Source: Pyxicephalus adspersus
Taxonomy: Eukaryota > Chordata > Amphibia > Anura > Pyxicephalidae
Assembly (NCBI RefSeq): GCF_032062135.1
Contig: NC_092861.1
Coordinates: 116,941,365 to 117,005,364, forward strand
Direction: 5' to 3'
Length of the DNA stretch: 64,000 bases
A program made the translations under genes and the position numbers. Shown here piece by piece: positions 1-11,636 of this stretch; the first letter of the stretch is position 1, and each line of letters starts with the position of its first letter. The notes beneath the pieces were generated by a model. That model was not told the DNA's origin. It did not search any database and saw nothing but the letters and a program-made list of their open reading frames with translations.

Positions 1-1782
1 TATAAAAGTAATAACCCTAGGGCTGTGAATCTTAGATATTCTACCAAGGAAAAAAACTAGTTCTGCCTTCAATGATTAAGAAGGTTTATATTTGATATGC
101 CATAATGTACTGGTGAGAATTTTAATGAGACACTATGAGATTATGATGGATCACTGGAATGTGATTACAGTAATTAAATATGGTTATCGTTCTTCTCGCT
201 GCTTAATGATATTTGCATCTTTATTTAACACATCCACCAGCATTTAACACATGCCTTTGTTTCAGAAAATGTATTCAGATCACAAGCTGATATATATTCA
301 ATACAATACTTCTACTGTTTGTAATAAACGTGAGCCTCAAAAAATGGGAATACTTTGGAGTAATTGCCACTTTTATGTGGCAGCAATTGTCTTGGCTCAT
401 TGACCTTTGTAAGAAAGGGGTAATGGGATCTAGTAAAGCACCACAGAGATAATTTACCAAAACAGTAAATTAGCACTATGACCTGATCTACTATCCCTAT
501 AATGACAAGACCCCATATGCATAAATTAGCCAACAAGCCTCTATTTTTTATTATATGTCCCCTTCTTGGCTTTTAAAGTTTTTTTTAAGTCAATAGAAAG
601 AACTATGTTCATTGCTTTTTTCATATGCTTTTTTGCTTTACCTGTCATGTGTCATTTGCATGAAATGGTCCCTGATGATTATTTTTAGAAATCATCAGAC
701 TACTCAGGTGATATAAGGTCCTTCTCCACTTTTTACTCCAGTGCCATTCCCTACAGCATCGAAAGCAAGTGCCCTAGGAATCTACAACACACTTCACTTA
801 TAGAATACCCACTGGCTTCAGGGTTTATGAACACTGAACATCTGAGCACATCCAGTGAGTATTACCACTAGACTACAGATTTTCCTCCTTGTATTATTTT
901 ATATTAATACCCTTTTTTGTAATCTTTGTGACTACACTTTTTGCAGTCTCTCTTCTCAACAGGTTTAGTTGCAAGCCTTTGTTCAGCATGCAGTCTTCTC
1001 TTATGTTCCTTCTCATACACTCATTTATTTTTAAACCCCTTTAACATAAAAAGTTAGTAGTATATGAAGTAGACAAGATAGAAAGAAATGGTCTTTTGGC
1101 AAACAAGTATGTATTGATATAAGTGATACAGCTCGAAAACTACAATACATTTCATTATAGTACTTGTGGGCCACTGTAGCAGGTTGTGGTCCAAAACAGT
1201 ACAAATGGGGCCCTAGAGGGCGCTATACAAAGGTCATCTACTCATGAAACACATATCTACCAATATCTTGTATTTCTGCAGACAAGTATTGGTTCAAAGT
1301 AACTGTTTTTATACCCGACCGGTTTCTCCCATTGGCTTCTTCAATGGTATATCAGCAGTTTACATGCATGCAGTTATAGTCTATAAACATATACAAAAAC
1401 ATTTATGTTAATATTCTGAAAAAAACACAACAATATAACAATATTGGGTTACATAACTTACATAGGATTGATATGCAACTTGATTCAGTAGATGTAGTTC
1501 ATATATAGAGGTTTCCAACCTTGGAGGCCAGGTAAGCAATGTCGTTTGAGAAAGGGTATACATGAACCGTATACCTAGAGTCACCACAGTAACGGTTAGT
1601 AAGTCTAAAATGCAATTGTTCATTATAACATATGTATAAAATTCTAAATGGCCAGTGTGGCAATAGTAAAGTACTGACCTGAGGTTACTGGAGGATGTGG
1701 ATGCAGTCCTGACTGTCAGAGATGTGTGCTGCTGCTAGCGTGCAGAGGAGCAGGGAGATCCCTGGCACCGCCTCCAAATAAA
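1..1782. other. AT-rich background, no gene seen
   Basis: Low-GC sequence with short chance ORFs only. I see no domain, RNA gene or clear element end. Weak repeat-like text lies around 1140-1230 and 1660-1780 but I cannot set its limits. Confidence 0.5.
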
Positions 1783-1876
1783 TACCGTATTTTTCGCCGT
1801 ATAAGATGCTCCGGAATATAAGACGCACCCAATTTTAAAGGAGGAAAATCTAGAAAAAAAAAGATTCTGAAAGATT

Positions 1877-2053
1877 ATTCCCCTTCTGATCACTCATGTG
1901 CCATTCAAATTCCCCTTCTGATCACTCTGCCATTCAATTTCCCCTTCTGATCACTCTGCCATTCAAATTCCCCTTCTGATCACTCTGCCATTCAAATTCC
2001 CCTTCTGATCACTCTGCCATTCAAATTCCCCTTCTGATCACTCTGTGCCGTTC
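1877..2053. repeat. 29-bp tandem array A (about 6 units)
   Basis: Units of the type CCCCTTCTGATCACTCTGCC plus a short AT-rich tail start near 1877, 1909, 1938, 1967, 1996 and 2025. The first unit is 3 bp longer; the others are 29 bp and nearly identical. The array lies inside the MITE at 1785-2396. Confidence 0.9.
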
Positions 2054-2142
2054 TTACCTTTTTTTCCACTACACGGCAGTTAGGGCAGGGATCAGCAGGG
2101 GGCGCTGTGCTGGCTTCTTTCGTTCTGCCCTGCAGCCAGGAG

Positions 2143-2270
2143 GAGACACACGCTGCAGCCAGCGAGGAGAGGAGACACACGCTGCAGCCAGCGAGGAGAG
2201 GAGACACACGCTGCAGCCAGCGAGGAGAGGAGACACATGCTGCAGCCAGCGAGGAGAGGAGACACACGCA
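2143..2270. repeat. 29-bp tandem array B (4 units plus a partial)
   Basis: Units beginning GAGACACACGCTGCAGCCAG start at 2143, 2172, 2201, 2230 and 2259 (partial). The period is again 29 bp but the sequence is unrelated to array A. One unit has ATGC for ACGC. The repeats are read through by short chance ORFs on both strands; I do not consider these genes. Confidence 0.9.
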
Positions 2271-2398
2271 GGATCGGGTATCGGGTGAGTATCTTTTTTT
2301 TATTATTTTATAACACATTTGTCATATAAAACGCACCAAGTTTTCCCCCCCAGTTTTGAGGAAGAAAAAGTGCGTCTTATACGGCAAAAAATACGGTA

Positions 2399-3665
2399 GT
2401 TAGTAAAAACCCCCCATAAAAGCCCCATGTATATTGGTGAAAAGGACAGGTGCCTAAAAAGCCCCTTAACATCAGTAAAAGTGCACTCATTTATTAAGTG
2501 GACTTTTTTTTAAATTTAGAAATGTGTAACCTTTGTTTTTTTATATTACTTGTATTTTTTTCACTCTTACAGTTCCTGTGATCCAGAGTTAGGTTTCTCC
2601 CCTGGTGCGTGGCACTTCTGAGTTTGGTGTGGAACAACAGCAAAATACAGATCTGACTGGTGAAGGCATTAACAGCCTAACACTCGGCAATTACAAATAA
2701 CGCCAACAACATATCAAACATGCACATCTAATATCTGCTCATGACCCTTGTGCCAAAATGACTTTAGTGGGGTCCTTAGTGCTTCTGTAACCTTTTGCGC
2801 TTCTACAAGGCTCCAGGCTCTTGTGACCTTCTTTTCTCCTGTACACCAGACACCCTTTCTTGTTCTATGGCTCTGATTCTACTTACCTTGTTCTTCGGTT
2901 ACCTGCACTAATATGTCTGACAGTTAAGCCTTTCAGGAATGTCCATCATGTTGTGCAGGGTGTTCTAGTTAAGTCCTGGTTGGCTATGTGTTGCAATCTT
3001 TTTTTTTTTTTTAGGGCTCATACTTCCTGAGTATTATAATAAATATCTTCTGGTTGGATGGACCTGCACCAGGTGGATTCACGTCTATGTCTGTGACATA
3101 TTGTTATCATTAAAATATCATATAATTATGCATTTATACTTTCCTGCATTAGCAGTTTTACAGAAAATTATTCATTCTTCTGATGGGCCAAAGGTAATTG
3201 CACGTTTGCTACCATTGTGTGATAACATCATGAATCAGTTCATCAGATAAAACCAGGCATATCATTTTTATAATTAGGTACTGGTATAATTTCTTATTTT
3301 GGCTTTGTTCATTTCAAACGTCTGACCATGTACACTTTTACAATGCTGAATTTCTCTTTTTTTTCTTTTTTGAAAAAAAAAAAGTACACATTATTAAGAA
3401 CATCTATAATACATCTTCTGAACAAAATAAACATTTTAAAAATTGGTTGTTTAAGAGCGCTTGAGGCGAGTTTAAAATAACACCCCAAATTGAGTTTTTG
3501 ACATTTTCACTTGCATAGTAACTTGATGTGCCTCTGAGTTTGCTTGGTAGGAACATCCTGAACATTTTAACATATTGAATGTCATAGACCTCATCTTAGA
3601 GTGTTGCCTCAGTCCCATCCTACAAAAATTTAATGTAGCTTTTGGAGGAAGAACAAAAAAGAACA
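2399..3665. other. AT-rich background, no gene seen
   Basis: Contains homopolymer runs near 3000 and 3355-3385. No feature can be supported. Confidence 0.5.
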
Positions 3666-3673
3666 GTATAGCA

Positions 3674-3963
3674 CAGTGGTCACCGACCTTTTCGGACCTA
3701 TGGACCACTAAACTTACAGGCTCTGGACCGCGCATGCGTGGGGAGCCCTGTGTCACTCAAAGGGGAAGAAACTTCCCCCAGAGTGACGTCATGATGCCAG
3801 AACCCACCCACTGTCCAGAGACACAACCCACCGCCCTGGGCCTGCGATCCGTATGGGAAACATGGTCCGCAGCTCTGGCCGGTGTGCCCTCCCTCAGTGA
3901 AGAGAAGAACCCCACTGGGGGGCGCACTTGCCAGAGCGGCAGACCACCGCTTGGCGACCGCTG
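3674..3963. mobile_element. hAT-type MITE with 8-bp target duplication
   Basis: The 290-bp element starts CAGTGGTCACCGACC and ends in the imperfect complement (GGCGACCGCTG). It is bounded by identical 8-bp copies of GTATAGCA at 3666-3673 and 3964-3971. An 8-bp duplication with CAG-type ends is the signature of the hAT superfamily. No transposase is present. The interior is GC-rich compared with its surroundings. The open frames across it are incidental. A decayed relative is at 15017-15122 in reverse orientation. Confidence 0.9.
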
Positions 3964-3971
3964 GTATAGCA

Positions 3972-4660
3972 TGTCACTTTGAGTCTACAGGGGCTGCTAA
4001 CATCACATCCAAGAGAGCGTGACCTGGAAGCAGTTTTAAAGCTTTAAGACATCTACACAAGGGATACAGATAAATCATTATATAAGTAGTTATCATATTT
4101 TATTTTATAGGAATATAGTTTCTAAAATGAGTGTTTTAATATAGATCCTATTGATTCTCTAACAGCTGCATTTGTTGTTAAAGAAGAAGCTAAAGGTTTA
4201 CCACTCCCAGGGCTGCTAGTTGTAATTACCATGCCCCTGCACAGTAGTGAGAGGTTCCCCTCATTAGTCACTACAACACTGCAGCATTTAGTGGCTGGTG
4301 GGGGGTCATGGCTCCCACTGTAGCACATTCTATGGAACACACCAGGAAATGTTGGAAAGCATAAGTGCAGCTAGCTCTGCAAGAGAGTATAGACTTCTCC
4401 AGCCAAAATGATAAAAATCCAACCTTTGCTGTTTCTGAGTTGTCTATTGTTTTTTTTTTTTAAACAGTAACAGTGCCCTTTAAATTTCCTATTTTTTTTA
4501 TTTTTAATATTAAATAAATAAATTAATAAATAATAAAATAATATATTCATACTGTCATATTATACTGGTAAATAAATGTTCATGAAAGACAATGTACTGC
4601 TATTACACATAAAAAACCAATGTATTGCATTTAATACAGTTATTTTGTATTCAATGCAAC
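3972..4660. other. AT-rich background, no gene seen
   Basis: Plain sequence with AT-rich low-complexity text around 4490-4560. Confidence 0.5.
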
Positions 4661-4669
4661 ACAAATGGA

Positions 4670-4926
4670 TTTGAATTTCCCACCGTGCCCTGCCTGAAAC
4701 GTCCTCACGCACTGACGTCACTGGGAACTCCCCGGTGATTCATCAAGTGCAGAGGAAGCTGGCCGGAGGAAGAAAGAAGACGGACATTGCAGAGAAGGAT
4801 AACGTGGGACACAGGTAAGATTTGATTTACTATTACTTCCCATAGGTTTACCTACCCCGAGTGTATTTCGCGGTTACCGCTTTTAACATCTTTTTTCCAC
4901 CCTGAGTTACCGCTCAGGGGGTTAAG
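4670..4926 (-). repeat. Dispersed repeat ending in TTAACCCCCTGAGCGGTAA
   Basis: Read on the minus strand it starts at a TTAA (4922-4925) followed by CCCCCTGAGCGGTAACTCAG. A similar start, TTAACCTCTCTGGCAGTATG, occurs at 51653. TTAA at the border would fit a piggyBac- or Kolobok-like MITE, but the other end is not clear, so the left limit given is approximate. Confidence 0.45.
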
Positions 4927-5006
4927 GTTTCCAAGAGTGGAGAAGATAGTATATCATGGAAGAACCTGGGTAATCCAGCAAACCTGGAATGGATCTTGTT
5001 CAGGAT
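4927..5006. repeat. Partial copy of palindromic 'CTCC-AAG-GGAG' MITE
   Basis: Matches one arm of the fuller copy at 7407-7629, sharing the block AACCTGGRTAATCCAGCAAA and following words. It directly abuts the CR1 fragment downstream. Confidence 0.6.
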
Positions 5007-5039
5007 TAAAGTGGAGTAGCAGTTGATATACTGTGCTTG

Positions 5040-6117
5040 GGACCTTAGTGTAGTGTGTCTGGACCTTTACAGTTTAACATCTTTATAAATAACATAGAGT
5101 CTGGGATTAAAAGTACCATTTCTGTGTTTGCAGATGACACCAAAATATGTAATGGAATTAGGTCCATACAGGATGTCTATAATCTACAAGCAGACCTGGA
5201 TGTACTGTTTGATTGGGCAGCCAAGTGGCAAATGACACTTAATAAAGATTAATGTAAAATTATGCACTTGGGCGCTAACAACATGCATGCTTCATACTGT
5301 CTAGGGGGAATAAATTTGGGGGAGTCAGGAATGGAAAAGGATCTGGGGGTTCTGGTAGATCATAGACTTAATAACAGCATGCAATGCCAAGCTCCAGAGA
5401 TGGAGACATAATCCTGCCCCTGTACAAAGCATTGGTCAGACCACATCTGGAATATGCAGTCCAGTTTTGGGCGCCAGTTCACAAAAAGGACATTGTGGAA
5501 TTGGAGAGAGTGCAGAGAAGGGTAACTAAATTAATAAAAGGAATGGAGGAGCTAAGCTATGAGGAGAGATTAACTGAACTGAATCTATTCTCCCTTGAGA
5601 AGAGAGGTATAAGGGGGGATATGATCACCCTGTATAAATATATAAATGGTCCATATAGAGAACTCTCTTGCCCATTATTGACTTTGGGATAATTACAAAG
5701 AACAAGAGGGCACTCTTTGTGTCTGGAGGCAAAGAAGTTTAAGCTCCAGATAAGGAAGGGATTCTTCACTGTAAGGTCTGTGATAATGTGGAATCGGCTC
5801 CCCCAGGAAGTAGTTTCAGCAACTACTATAGATTGCTTTAAGAAAAAGCTGGAGTCTTTTCTAGAAGCACAGATATAACCGGGTATTAAGGCTTTGAAGT
5901 AAAAATAACAGTGACTGTTGATCCAGGGAACACCTGATTGTCTCATGGAATCAGGAAGGAATTATTTTCCCCTGTTGGAGAAAATTGTACCAGTTTTTTT
6001 TACCTTCCTCTGGATTAACTATGTCTTATATAGTTTTATATCTGCGATATGTTTATATCCCTAGTGGTTGAACTTGATGGACTTGTCTTTTTACAACCTG
6101 ACTTATTATGTAACTGA
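5040..6117 (+). mobile_element. 5'-truncated CR1 LINE fragment
   Basis: Contains the reverse-transcriptase tail and 3' end of a CR1-clade non-LTR retrotransposon. The 3' untranslated part has the wording typical of vertebrate CR1 (TTGAACTTGATGGACTTGTC near 6067) and finishes in a short TTATGTAACTG tail. No target duplication could be recognised, as is common for CR1. The 5' limit is set where RT similarity starts and is approximate. Confidence 0.85.
5055..5877 (+). pseudogene. CR1 reverse transcriptase, broken C-terminal part
   Basis: Remnant of the CR1 ORF2 polymerase, which copies the element's RNA into DNA at the target site. The first piece (5055-5252) has the palm motif FADDTK, the RT catalytic aspartates, preceded by an L.FNIFIN block. 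After a frame change a second piece (5384-5692) carries [12 protein letters not shown] and [13 protein letters not shown], the standard CR1 C-terminal blocks. A third in-frame stretch (about 5700-5877) has IMWNRLPQEVV. The pieces are separated by frameshifts and a small deletion near 5380, so the copy is dead. The endonuclease and N-terminal RT are absent. Assignment to CR1 is firm; the exact subfamily is not determined. Confidence 0.85.
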
Positions 6118-6240
6118 AAACATTTGCCAACTAATAGCAAATGGGTTTGAAAAAATCCCATACAGATTTATTGGATAACCCAGGTTCTCACATGATGGGC
6201 TATATTCTCCCATCTTGGAGAGCTTTAACAAATCAGACCC
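6118..6240. repeat. Partial copy of palindromic MITE
   Basis: Shares with the copy at 7407-7629 the words CTCCCATCTTGGAGAGCTTT and AACAAATCAGACCC. Positioned directly after the CR1 tail. Confidence 0.6.
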
Positions 6241-7290
6241 AAAGCCTATACCTAGCAAATTAGCAGTCCCAAGTCTGTAGTCAGAAAGCAAATTGAGTCA
6301 GGAAAGTTTTGTCACTTTACATGATATTTAACATTAATATGCTGCTAGACTCAACCATCATTTTTAGGATGCACTGTCAGCATCTCCTTAAGGCAGCTCT
6401 TGATGTGGGCTGCAAGGTAATGTAGCATTTTCTCTTAGTTATTTGTGCTTTTCATACTAATTATGTCTAGAAATGAAACCACCTCAGAGTTGGGTTAAGT
6501 AAGGTAATGTTTTCCACAAGCTCAAACCATATTGATTCATTTTGTCAGTAGAACTTACAGAAAGAGCGTGCTTGAGGCTTCAGAAAAACCAGCAACTCTT
6601 ATATGATCTCTGTTTGATTTTTATTTATTACATCTTTTAGTAAACTTTGTGAAATTTAAATGAAATATAAACTTTGGGGAAAGAAAGGTATAAATCTTCT
6701 TAGCATCATTTTTTTTTAAAGCAAGTGCAATGTCGTAGCAGATATGGAACATACTTCAAAAAATTTAATTTAGTTTATAGATGCACATTGAACAGACCAC
6801 GTAGCAGGGCAGTTATGTATCAAAGTAAAAAGTCAATTCATAGCTGCTGTTATTTAAAGTATTTACTTTTTATTTCTTTCTTTTAATTTTTTCTTATTTG
6901 TATATTTCTATATTTATAATATATTTACCCGCAGGCTACAGTATGACTCTGACCTGCAATTATAAAAACTCTAAACTCTAATTCCAAGGAATATTGTATA
7001 CTATATACAACTTTATATATCCATTTTATACCTGTTACCAACTTCTACTTGAAAAAAAGATGAAAGATACATTGACTCGAGTATAAACCTATAAAAAGCG
7101 TAATCAACAGAAATGCCAAAAAAATACTAATTGATAAATACATCAATTGTGTGTTTTTTTAAAACATGTATATCAAAGGGGAAAAATAAGAGACTGGGTG
7201 GAAAATACAGCCATTGAGTGGAAAAAATTAAAATCACATAGGCTTGATCTGATAATCTTTTTTCTGCTCTTTTTGCAGTTTAAGTATTCT
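6241..7290. other. AT-rich background, no gene seen
   Basis: No coding, RNA or element signal that I can support. Confidence 0.5.
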
Positions 7291-7292
7291 GT

Positions 7293-7400
7293 ACTTTTGA
7301 GATAGTTATAATGGATCACTTGCTCTTAAATGATCATGTGTGCATTATTGTGGGCCAGCAGTAGATGGTGCTGATCTGTTTATGTAAAGTGTGTTTCAAA
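7293..7400 (+). repeat. Dispersed host repeat, copy 1 (GTACTTTTGA... family)
   Basis: Shares GTACTTTTGA, an AAATGATC or AAATTATC word and a GGCCANCAGTA block with 8400-8585 and 40438-40515. The other two copies are the sequences into which the two Harbinger-like elements were inserted. Confidence 0.55.
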
Positions 7401-7406
7401 CATTTT

Positions 7407-7629
7407 GGCCTGATTTATGAAAGTTCTCCTAGGTTGGAGAAAATACACTTTCAGAAGTGAAGTTGGGTGATCCAGAAAACATGGAATGGATTTTTTAAAA
7501 GTAATTTGCTATTTGCAAGCAAATGTTTTGAATCCTGGACCAGATCCACTCCAGGTTTGCTGGATCACCCAGCTTCACTGATGAAAGAGTATTCTCTCCA
7601 GCCTTGGAGAGCTTTCATAAACCAGGGTC
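7407..7629. mobile_element. Palindromic MITE, fullest copy
   Basis: About 223 bp that can fold on itself. The left arm reads GGCCTGATTTATGAAAGTTC and TGGAGAAAATACACTTTC; the right arm reads the complement (CTCTCCAGCCTTGGAGAGCT ... TTTCATAAACCAGGGTC). The centre has GATCCAGAAAACATGGAATG mirrored by a GTTTGCTGGATCACCC arm. No ORF. Other copies or fragments lie at 4927, 6118, 45137, 55410 (interrupted) and 63952. Superfamily unknown. Confidence 0.8.
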
Positions 7630-8014
7630 TTTGTCTTTGACAGCTCTAAGTTCCATGACATGCCAGGAGGTGTCACCTGAATATAAACCTAGATTGTTTT
7701 TCTAATGGCTTTCTCAAGTTTGTAAAAAAAAAAAAAAAATTTATACTTGAGTATGTATGATATATTATAACCTATATATGATGTACATGGAGTATGTATG
7801 ATATATTATTTTTTCATAAACGTGCTGTATGGGAAGCATGTGCTTTAATGAAGGAGGAATTTAATTACTATATTTTTTTTTCTTTTTGTTTTGCCAATCT
7901 CTTTAAAAATTGGTGTTGGTAGATTTGCTGATGAAGTCACTGATGAGTTTTATTTTCTTTAGAGTGACTAAAGGGAAAAGCAGCATCAGTTAGCCATCAT
8001 CTAGGACAATGCTA

Positions 8015-8018
<4 letters not shown>
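7630..8018. other. Background, no gene seen
   Basis: Contains a poly-A run near 7724-7738 and nothing else I can name. Confidence 0.45.
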
Positions 8019-8068
<50 letters not shown>

Positions 8069-8070
8069 TT
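8019..8070. repeat. (AT)n microsatellite
   Basis: Nearly pure alternating AT with a few interruptions. Confidence 0.95.
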
Positions 8071-8076
8071 TATATA

Positions 8077-8320
8077 CAGGTAGTCCCCAGGTTAAGAACA
8101 TCTGACATACGGATGACTCCTAGATACGAATGGGCTTCCCTGCTCGCTCCTGTGCAGGACAGAGGCTTGGAGGGGGGAGGGGGGCGGTTTGCATGACTTC
8201 TAGAAGAAATCTATTGCTAAACACAGCTGAGACTGAGTGAGATCTTCTGCAAGCTCAAAACTCTGCAATTGTTTCTTTTTGTATATCAAGGCACAGCTGC
8301 TCCAGAAGTTAATACATTTC
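8077..8320. mobile_element. Truncated CAGGTAGTCCC-ended MITE
   Basis: Starts CAGGTAGTCCCCAGG right after TATA, the same terminus as the complete element at 62033-62447. No matching right terminus is visible; the end given is approximate. Confidence 0.6.
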
Positions 8321-8399
8321 TAGTCTTATATTTACACCATTGTCAGTCAGTTGAAAGTTGAATATATAAAGTATAAGGCCTTACTTTTATGTTGTATTT

Positions 8400-8600
8400 T
8401 GTACTTTTGAATTAGTTATTATTGGTGTCTTGCCCCTAAATTATCTTTTGTGCAATATAGTTGGCCACCAGTACATAGAGTTGTGTCCTCATGTATATTG
8501 TTTAACAAACTCTAATACTGTCTCAGACTTTAAGAGTTTGTTGTACATTTGACATGAGGACACATCGCTATCTAGTGGTGTAACCCAAGTATTCTTTGTC
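8400..8600 (+). repeat. Host repeat copy 2 with inverted-repeat core
   Basis: Same family as 7293 and 40438. Its core folds: TGTCCTCATGTATATTG ... AACAAACTCT pairs with AGAGTTTGTTG ... CATGAGGACACA. The block after it (CTATCTAGTGGTG) recurs at about 41440 as CCATCTTCTGGTG. Confidence 0.6.
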
Positions 8601-8603
8601 TAA

Positions 8604-9442
8604 GGCTTAGTCTACACGGACTGTTTCCCCAGCGTTTAACCTGAGGCTTTTAAAGCCCATGTTTGAAGTCCCCATGCATTCCAATGGGCTAATCTACACC
8701 AGGACGTTTCCTTCAGGCACGTTTTTGAGCGATATCTTAAACGTTGCTTGCAACGTTTAAAAAATTAAAACGCTGGTAAATCGCGGGAAAACGCGGGAAA
8801 TCGCGGGAAAACGCGGGAAATCGCGGGAAAACGCGTCCATTGATTTTAATGGGAGCGTTTTCCTGCGTTTATGCATGCTAGAAATTGTCAATAAAAAAGC
8901 TTCCATTGATTTCAATTGAGGCTTTTACAAACGTTTTAACAATAGCCTGTGTCCTGTGTCACTATCCCATGTGTCATGCATGATTAATTACATGTACTAT
9001 GCTGTTAAAAATTAACACCTATGCCTGGCACGTGTGAAATTGTCTGCCATTGTGTTTGCTTTTGGTGCTTTTCACACCTGCAAATTATGTCATTCATTAT
9101 CACTTGTGTGTATTTATTGTCTTTAATTGTGCTTCGCTTTGCACTCTTTTCACTCTATTCTGTGTATACTGTTACATTTGTCACTGTACTGTTGCATGAT
9201 CACATTATCACATGTATGCAGGGATGTATGTACTTCCTGTACTTGCAGAAATCACTTCTACCAAGTGCTAAAACGCTTGTAGAATCGCGGTAAAACGCGG
9301 ATAAACGCGGCATAGACGTTTTTCAGCTTTTTCCAGCATTTAAAAAAAGTTTTAAAACGTTGAAATAAATGCATAAAAACGCTTATAAACTCAGTAGGAA
9401 CGTTTACATGCCTTTTTACAAAACGTCCATGTAGACCCAGCC
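8604..9442. mobile_element. PIF/Harbinger-like non-autonomous element, copy 1
   Basis: 839 bp between inverted termini GGCTTAGTCTACACGGAC (left) and the complement of GGCTGGGTCTACATGGAC (right), flanked by TAA at 8601-8603 and 9443-9445. A 3-bp TAA target duplication is typical of PIF/Harbinger. The only long open stretch (about 9021-9293) has no recognisable transposase motif and is also open in part in copy 2, so I treat it as incidental. An internal minisatellite lies at 8777-8836. Copy 2 at 40519-41370 is almost identical apart from a change in minisatellite length and an insertion of roughly 20 bp near 41161. Confidence 0.8.
8777..8836. repeat. TCGCGGGAAAACGCGGGAAA minisatellite
   Basis: About three alternating TCGCGGGAAA / ACGCGGGAAA units. 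The sister element has fewer units (about 40695-40740), so the array changes length between copies. Confidence 0.9.
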
Positions 9443-9445
9443 TAA

Positions 9446-10800
9446 TAGAATTTTAAGGTAAAATAAAATCCTTGTTTATACTCAAGTAAGTATGGTGTTT
9501 AATATATTCCTATTGACTGAAGCATTGCTAGAGAAATGTTTTTTGTAATTTTGGCCTCAATAATAAAATATATGGAGTATATATTGATAAAATATTTTCT
9601 ATTATAAAGTCTTAAAAATAAACACAAAACAGGTCTGTACAAAATAACTGTGGCCAACATTAGCCATATTTTAAGAAATCTTTGAATACTAAATACTTTA
9701 GTGCTCACAAATGGCAAAGAAAATTCTTCTTTTCATTGTAACTCCAATTCCCGATTCTGATCTCTAGTCTGTATCACACCCTCACACTAATCACTCCTAA
9801 CTTTTTCTTGTCTATATGTGTGACAATAATTTTGTTTCTCCTTTGTGTCCATGACACAAGTCACAGTGCTGACAACTACTAGTGAGCGCTGATAAATAGC
9901 AATCTCATTGCCAGTCACAGTGATGATTGATGATAATGGCATTATTGCACCAAATTAATGTACTTAATGGGGTTCATTTACTCAAGGAACATAGGCATTT
10001 AGCAAAGTAAATCATGCCCTTGCAGGGGATATATAGCTTAGTAAATGAGGTGAAGCTCCTCTGTGCATCTTACAAATGTTAATTACTACCATCTTCCAAA
10101 GTTTGCAGTCTGTAACAAAGAGCATACATGACTAGGATCCTGGGTTCTACCTTTACCTTTACTTCTACCCTTTTCTTCCTAAATTCTCTCTACTTTTTTT
10201 CTTCCTATGCTTTTTTATCTTTTTGGTCTAACTATGCAACAACAGAACTACAGTGCCTACCAATTACAAATCTATGCTACTTTGCACTGTTCTTAAATGT
10301 ATGTTTTTTATAAAAAAAAGAAAAAAAGTTGAATTGTGCGTATGTGGAATTATAAAGCATTTTGTTATTTATTGTTAAGAAGTGTATTAATTGTTCTGTA
10401 AACTTTTTCCTTTATTTTTGTCTGCACAAAAATGTTAAAAATCCTTTTTTCTTAATAAGGATTTCCATTCATGTATACACTATAACAATACTGAAAGCAT
10501 GTAACCTATTTAGACCATGATATGGAAAATGGGGGAGTTCCTAAATAATACAGGTAAATTACAGCCACATCCCCAAAACAGATAGCATACAAAGAGTTTT
10601 TTTGAACAGGAGAGTTCAGGACAGTGGGACATTGAAATGGCTGTACACTTAAAAACAGCAACTTTTATTATGTACAAGAAGATAAAAAACATATGTTTGA
10701 TACTATTTAGATAAACATTTGTGGATATATATTAATATGTGCATATAGGTATGTATACATAAATTATATACAGATAAATGCAGGCAAATATGTGTGTACA
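9446..10800. other. AT-rich background, no gene seen
   Basis: No supported gene or element. Short ORFs here are AT-driven and lack motifs. Confidence 0.5.
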
Positions 10801-10980
10801 TACATGTGTAAACATGTAGGCTCCGGTGATGGTGTTGCGTGCAACGTTTACAACCTACATTCCTTGGATACAGGGGATTGTCAGTGAGTATCTTTCTGTT
10901 TTATATTCACATGGTTGACATTTATTGTGAAAGTTTTGTTTGCTTATATTACCTTTACTACCTGTTTTGTCTGGACCTTA

Positions 10981-11015
10981 CTGATGAAGCAGCTACAACT
11001 CTGCGAAACGCGTCA
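10981..11015 (+). repeat. Recurrent hairpin motif, copy 1 (GATGAAGC...GCGAAACGCGTC)
   Basis: CTGATGAAGCAG, an 8-base loop, then CTGCGAAACGCGTC: GCAG can pair with CTGC. Similar blocks with different stem sequence occur at 22583 (minus), 49051, 52372 and 59668. Confidence 0.6.
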
Positions 11016-11636
11016 AATGGGATTTCTTTCCCCCTCTGATGGAATTTTGGTTTATTGGTTACTCTTTCATTATTAGGTGATTTTAAAATCTAGACTAATC
11101 CATCTGGTAAAAACACAAAACACCAATATTTGTTTTTATGATGTATTGTTTATATTTAAAAAAATCTTTTTTACATAATAAAATTTGCTGTTTTTAAGTA
11201 TGCAGCCCTTTTAAAGTCCCACTAACCTAAACTCTCATGTTCAATAAACCTATTTAGAGCATGAAATATTCAACATATAAAATCTCCTAGTTGTTTGCTC
11301 ACTGGTTCTTTATAGAGAAAAGACCATTCATTTCCTACAAAATAACACCATCAGCAAAAAAAGTGTAACATATATTTCAAGAATTTAAACCTATGTTATA
11401 TATAATCAACCATATACTGGCACTGGATATAACATGTGAGACATGAAACAATGGCATTACTAAATTTAAATGAGATGGTACCAGGAAATTTACATTATGT
11501 CCAGGATTGAGTGCAAACACAAGCTGGATATTATTCTTCCTGATGCTTTAAATTGCACTTATTGTGATCTTTCTGTATTTTTTGTAATAGTTAAATTAAT
11601 ATTATTATTATTATTAATAATAATAATTATAATAAT
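11016..11636. other. AT-rich background, no gene seen
   Basis: Ends in an (ATT)n/(AAT)n run at about 11598-11638. Confidence 0.5.

Larger units (their letters stand above)
1785..2396. mobile_element. TA-flanked MITE with CCGTATTTTTCG ends
   Basis: The ends are inverted copies: CCGTATTTTTCGCCGTATAA on the left and its near complement closing at 2396. A TA dinucleotide sits at each border (1783-1784, 2397-2398), as expected for Tc1/mariner-type integration. There is no transposase, so it is non-autonomous. The interior holds two separate 29-bp tandem arrays. A second family member lies at 55493-56014 with the same termini and TA borders. Assignment to the Tc1/mariner superfamily rests on the TA duplication and is inference. 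Confidence 0.8.

Noticed and set aside
1877..2270. Regular 29-bp repeats as a CRISPR array
   Set aside because: The units are directly abutting without unique spacers, and the setting is a vertebrate MITE.
2107..2313. Repetitive ORFs on both strands as a real protein
   Set aside because: They are only the translation of the 29-bp tandem array; no start context or domain.
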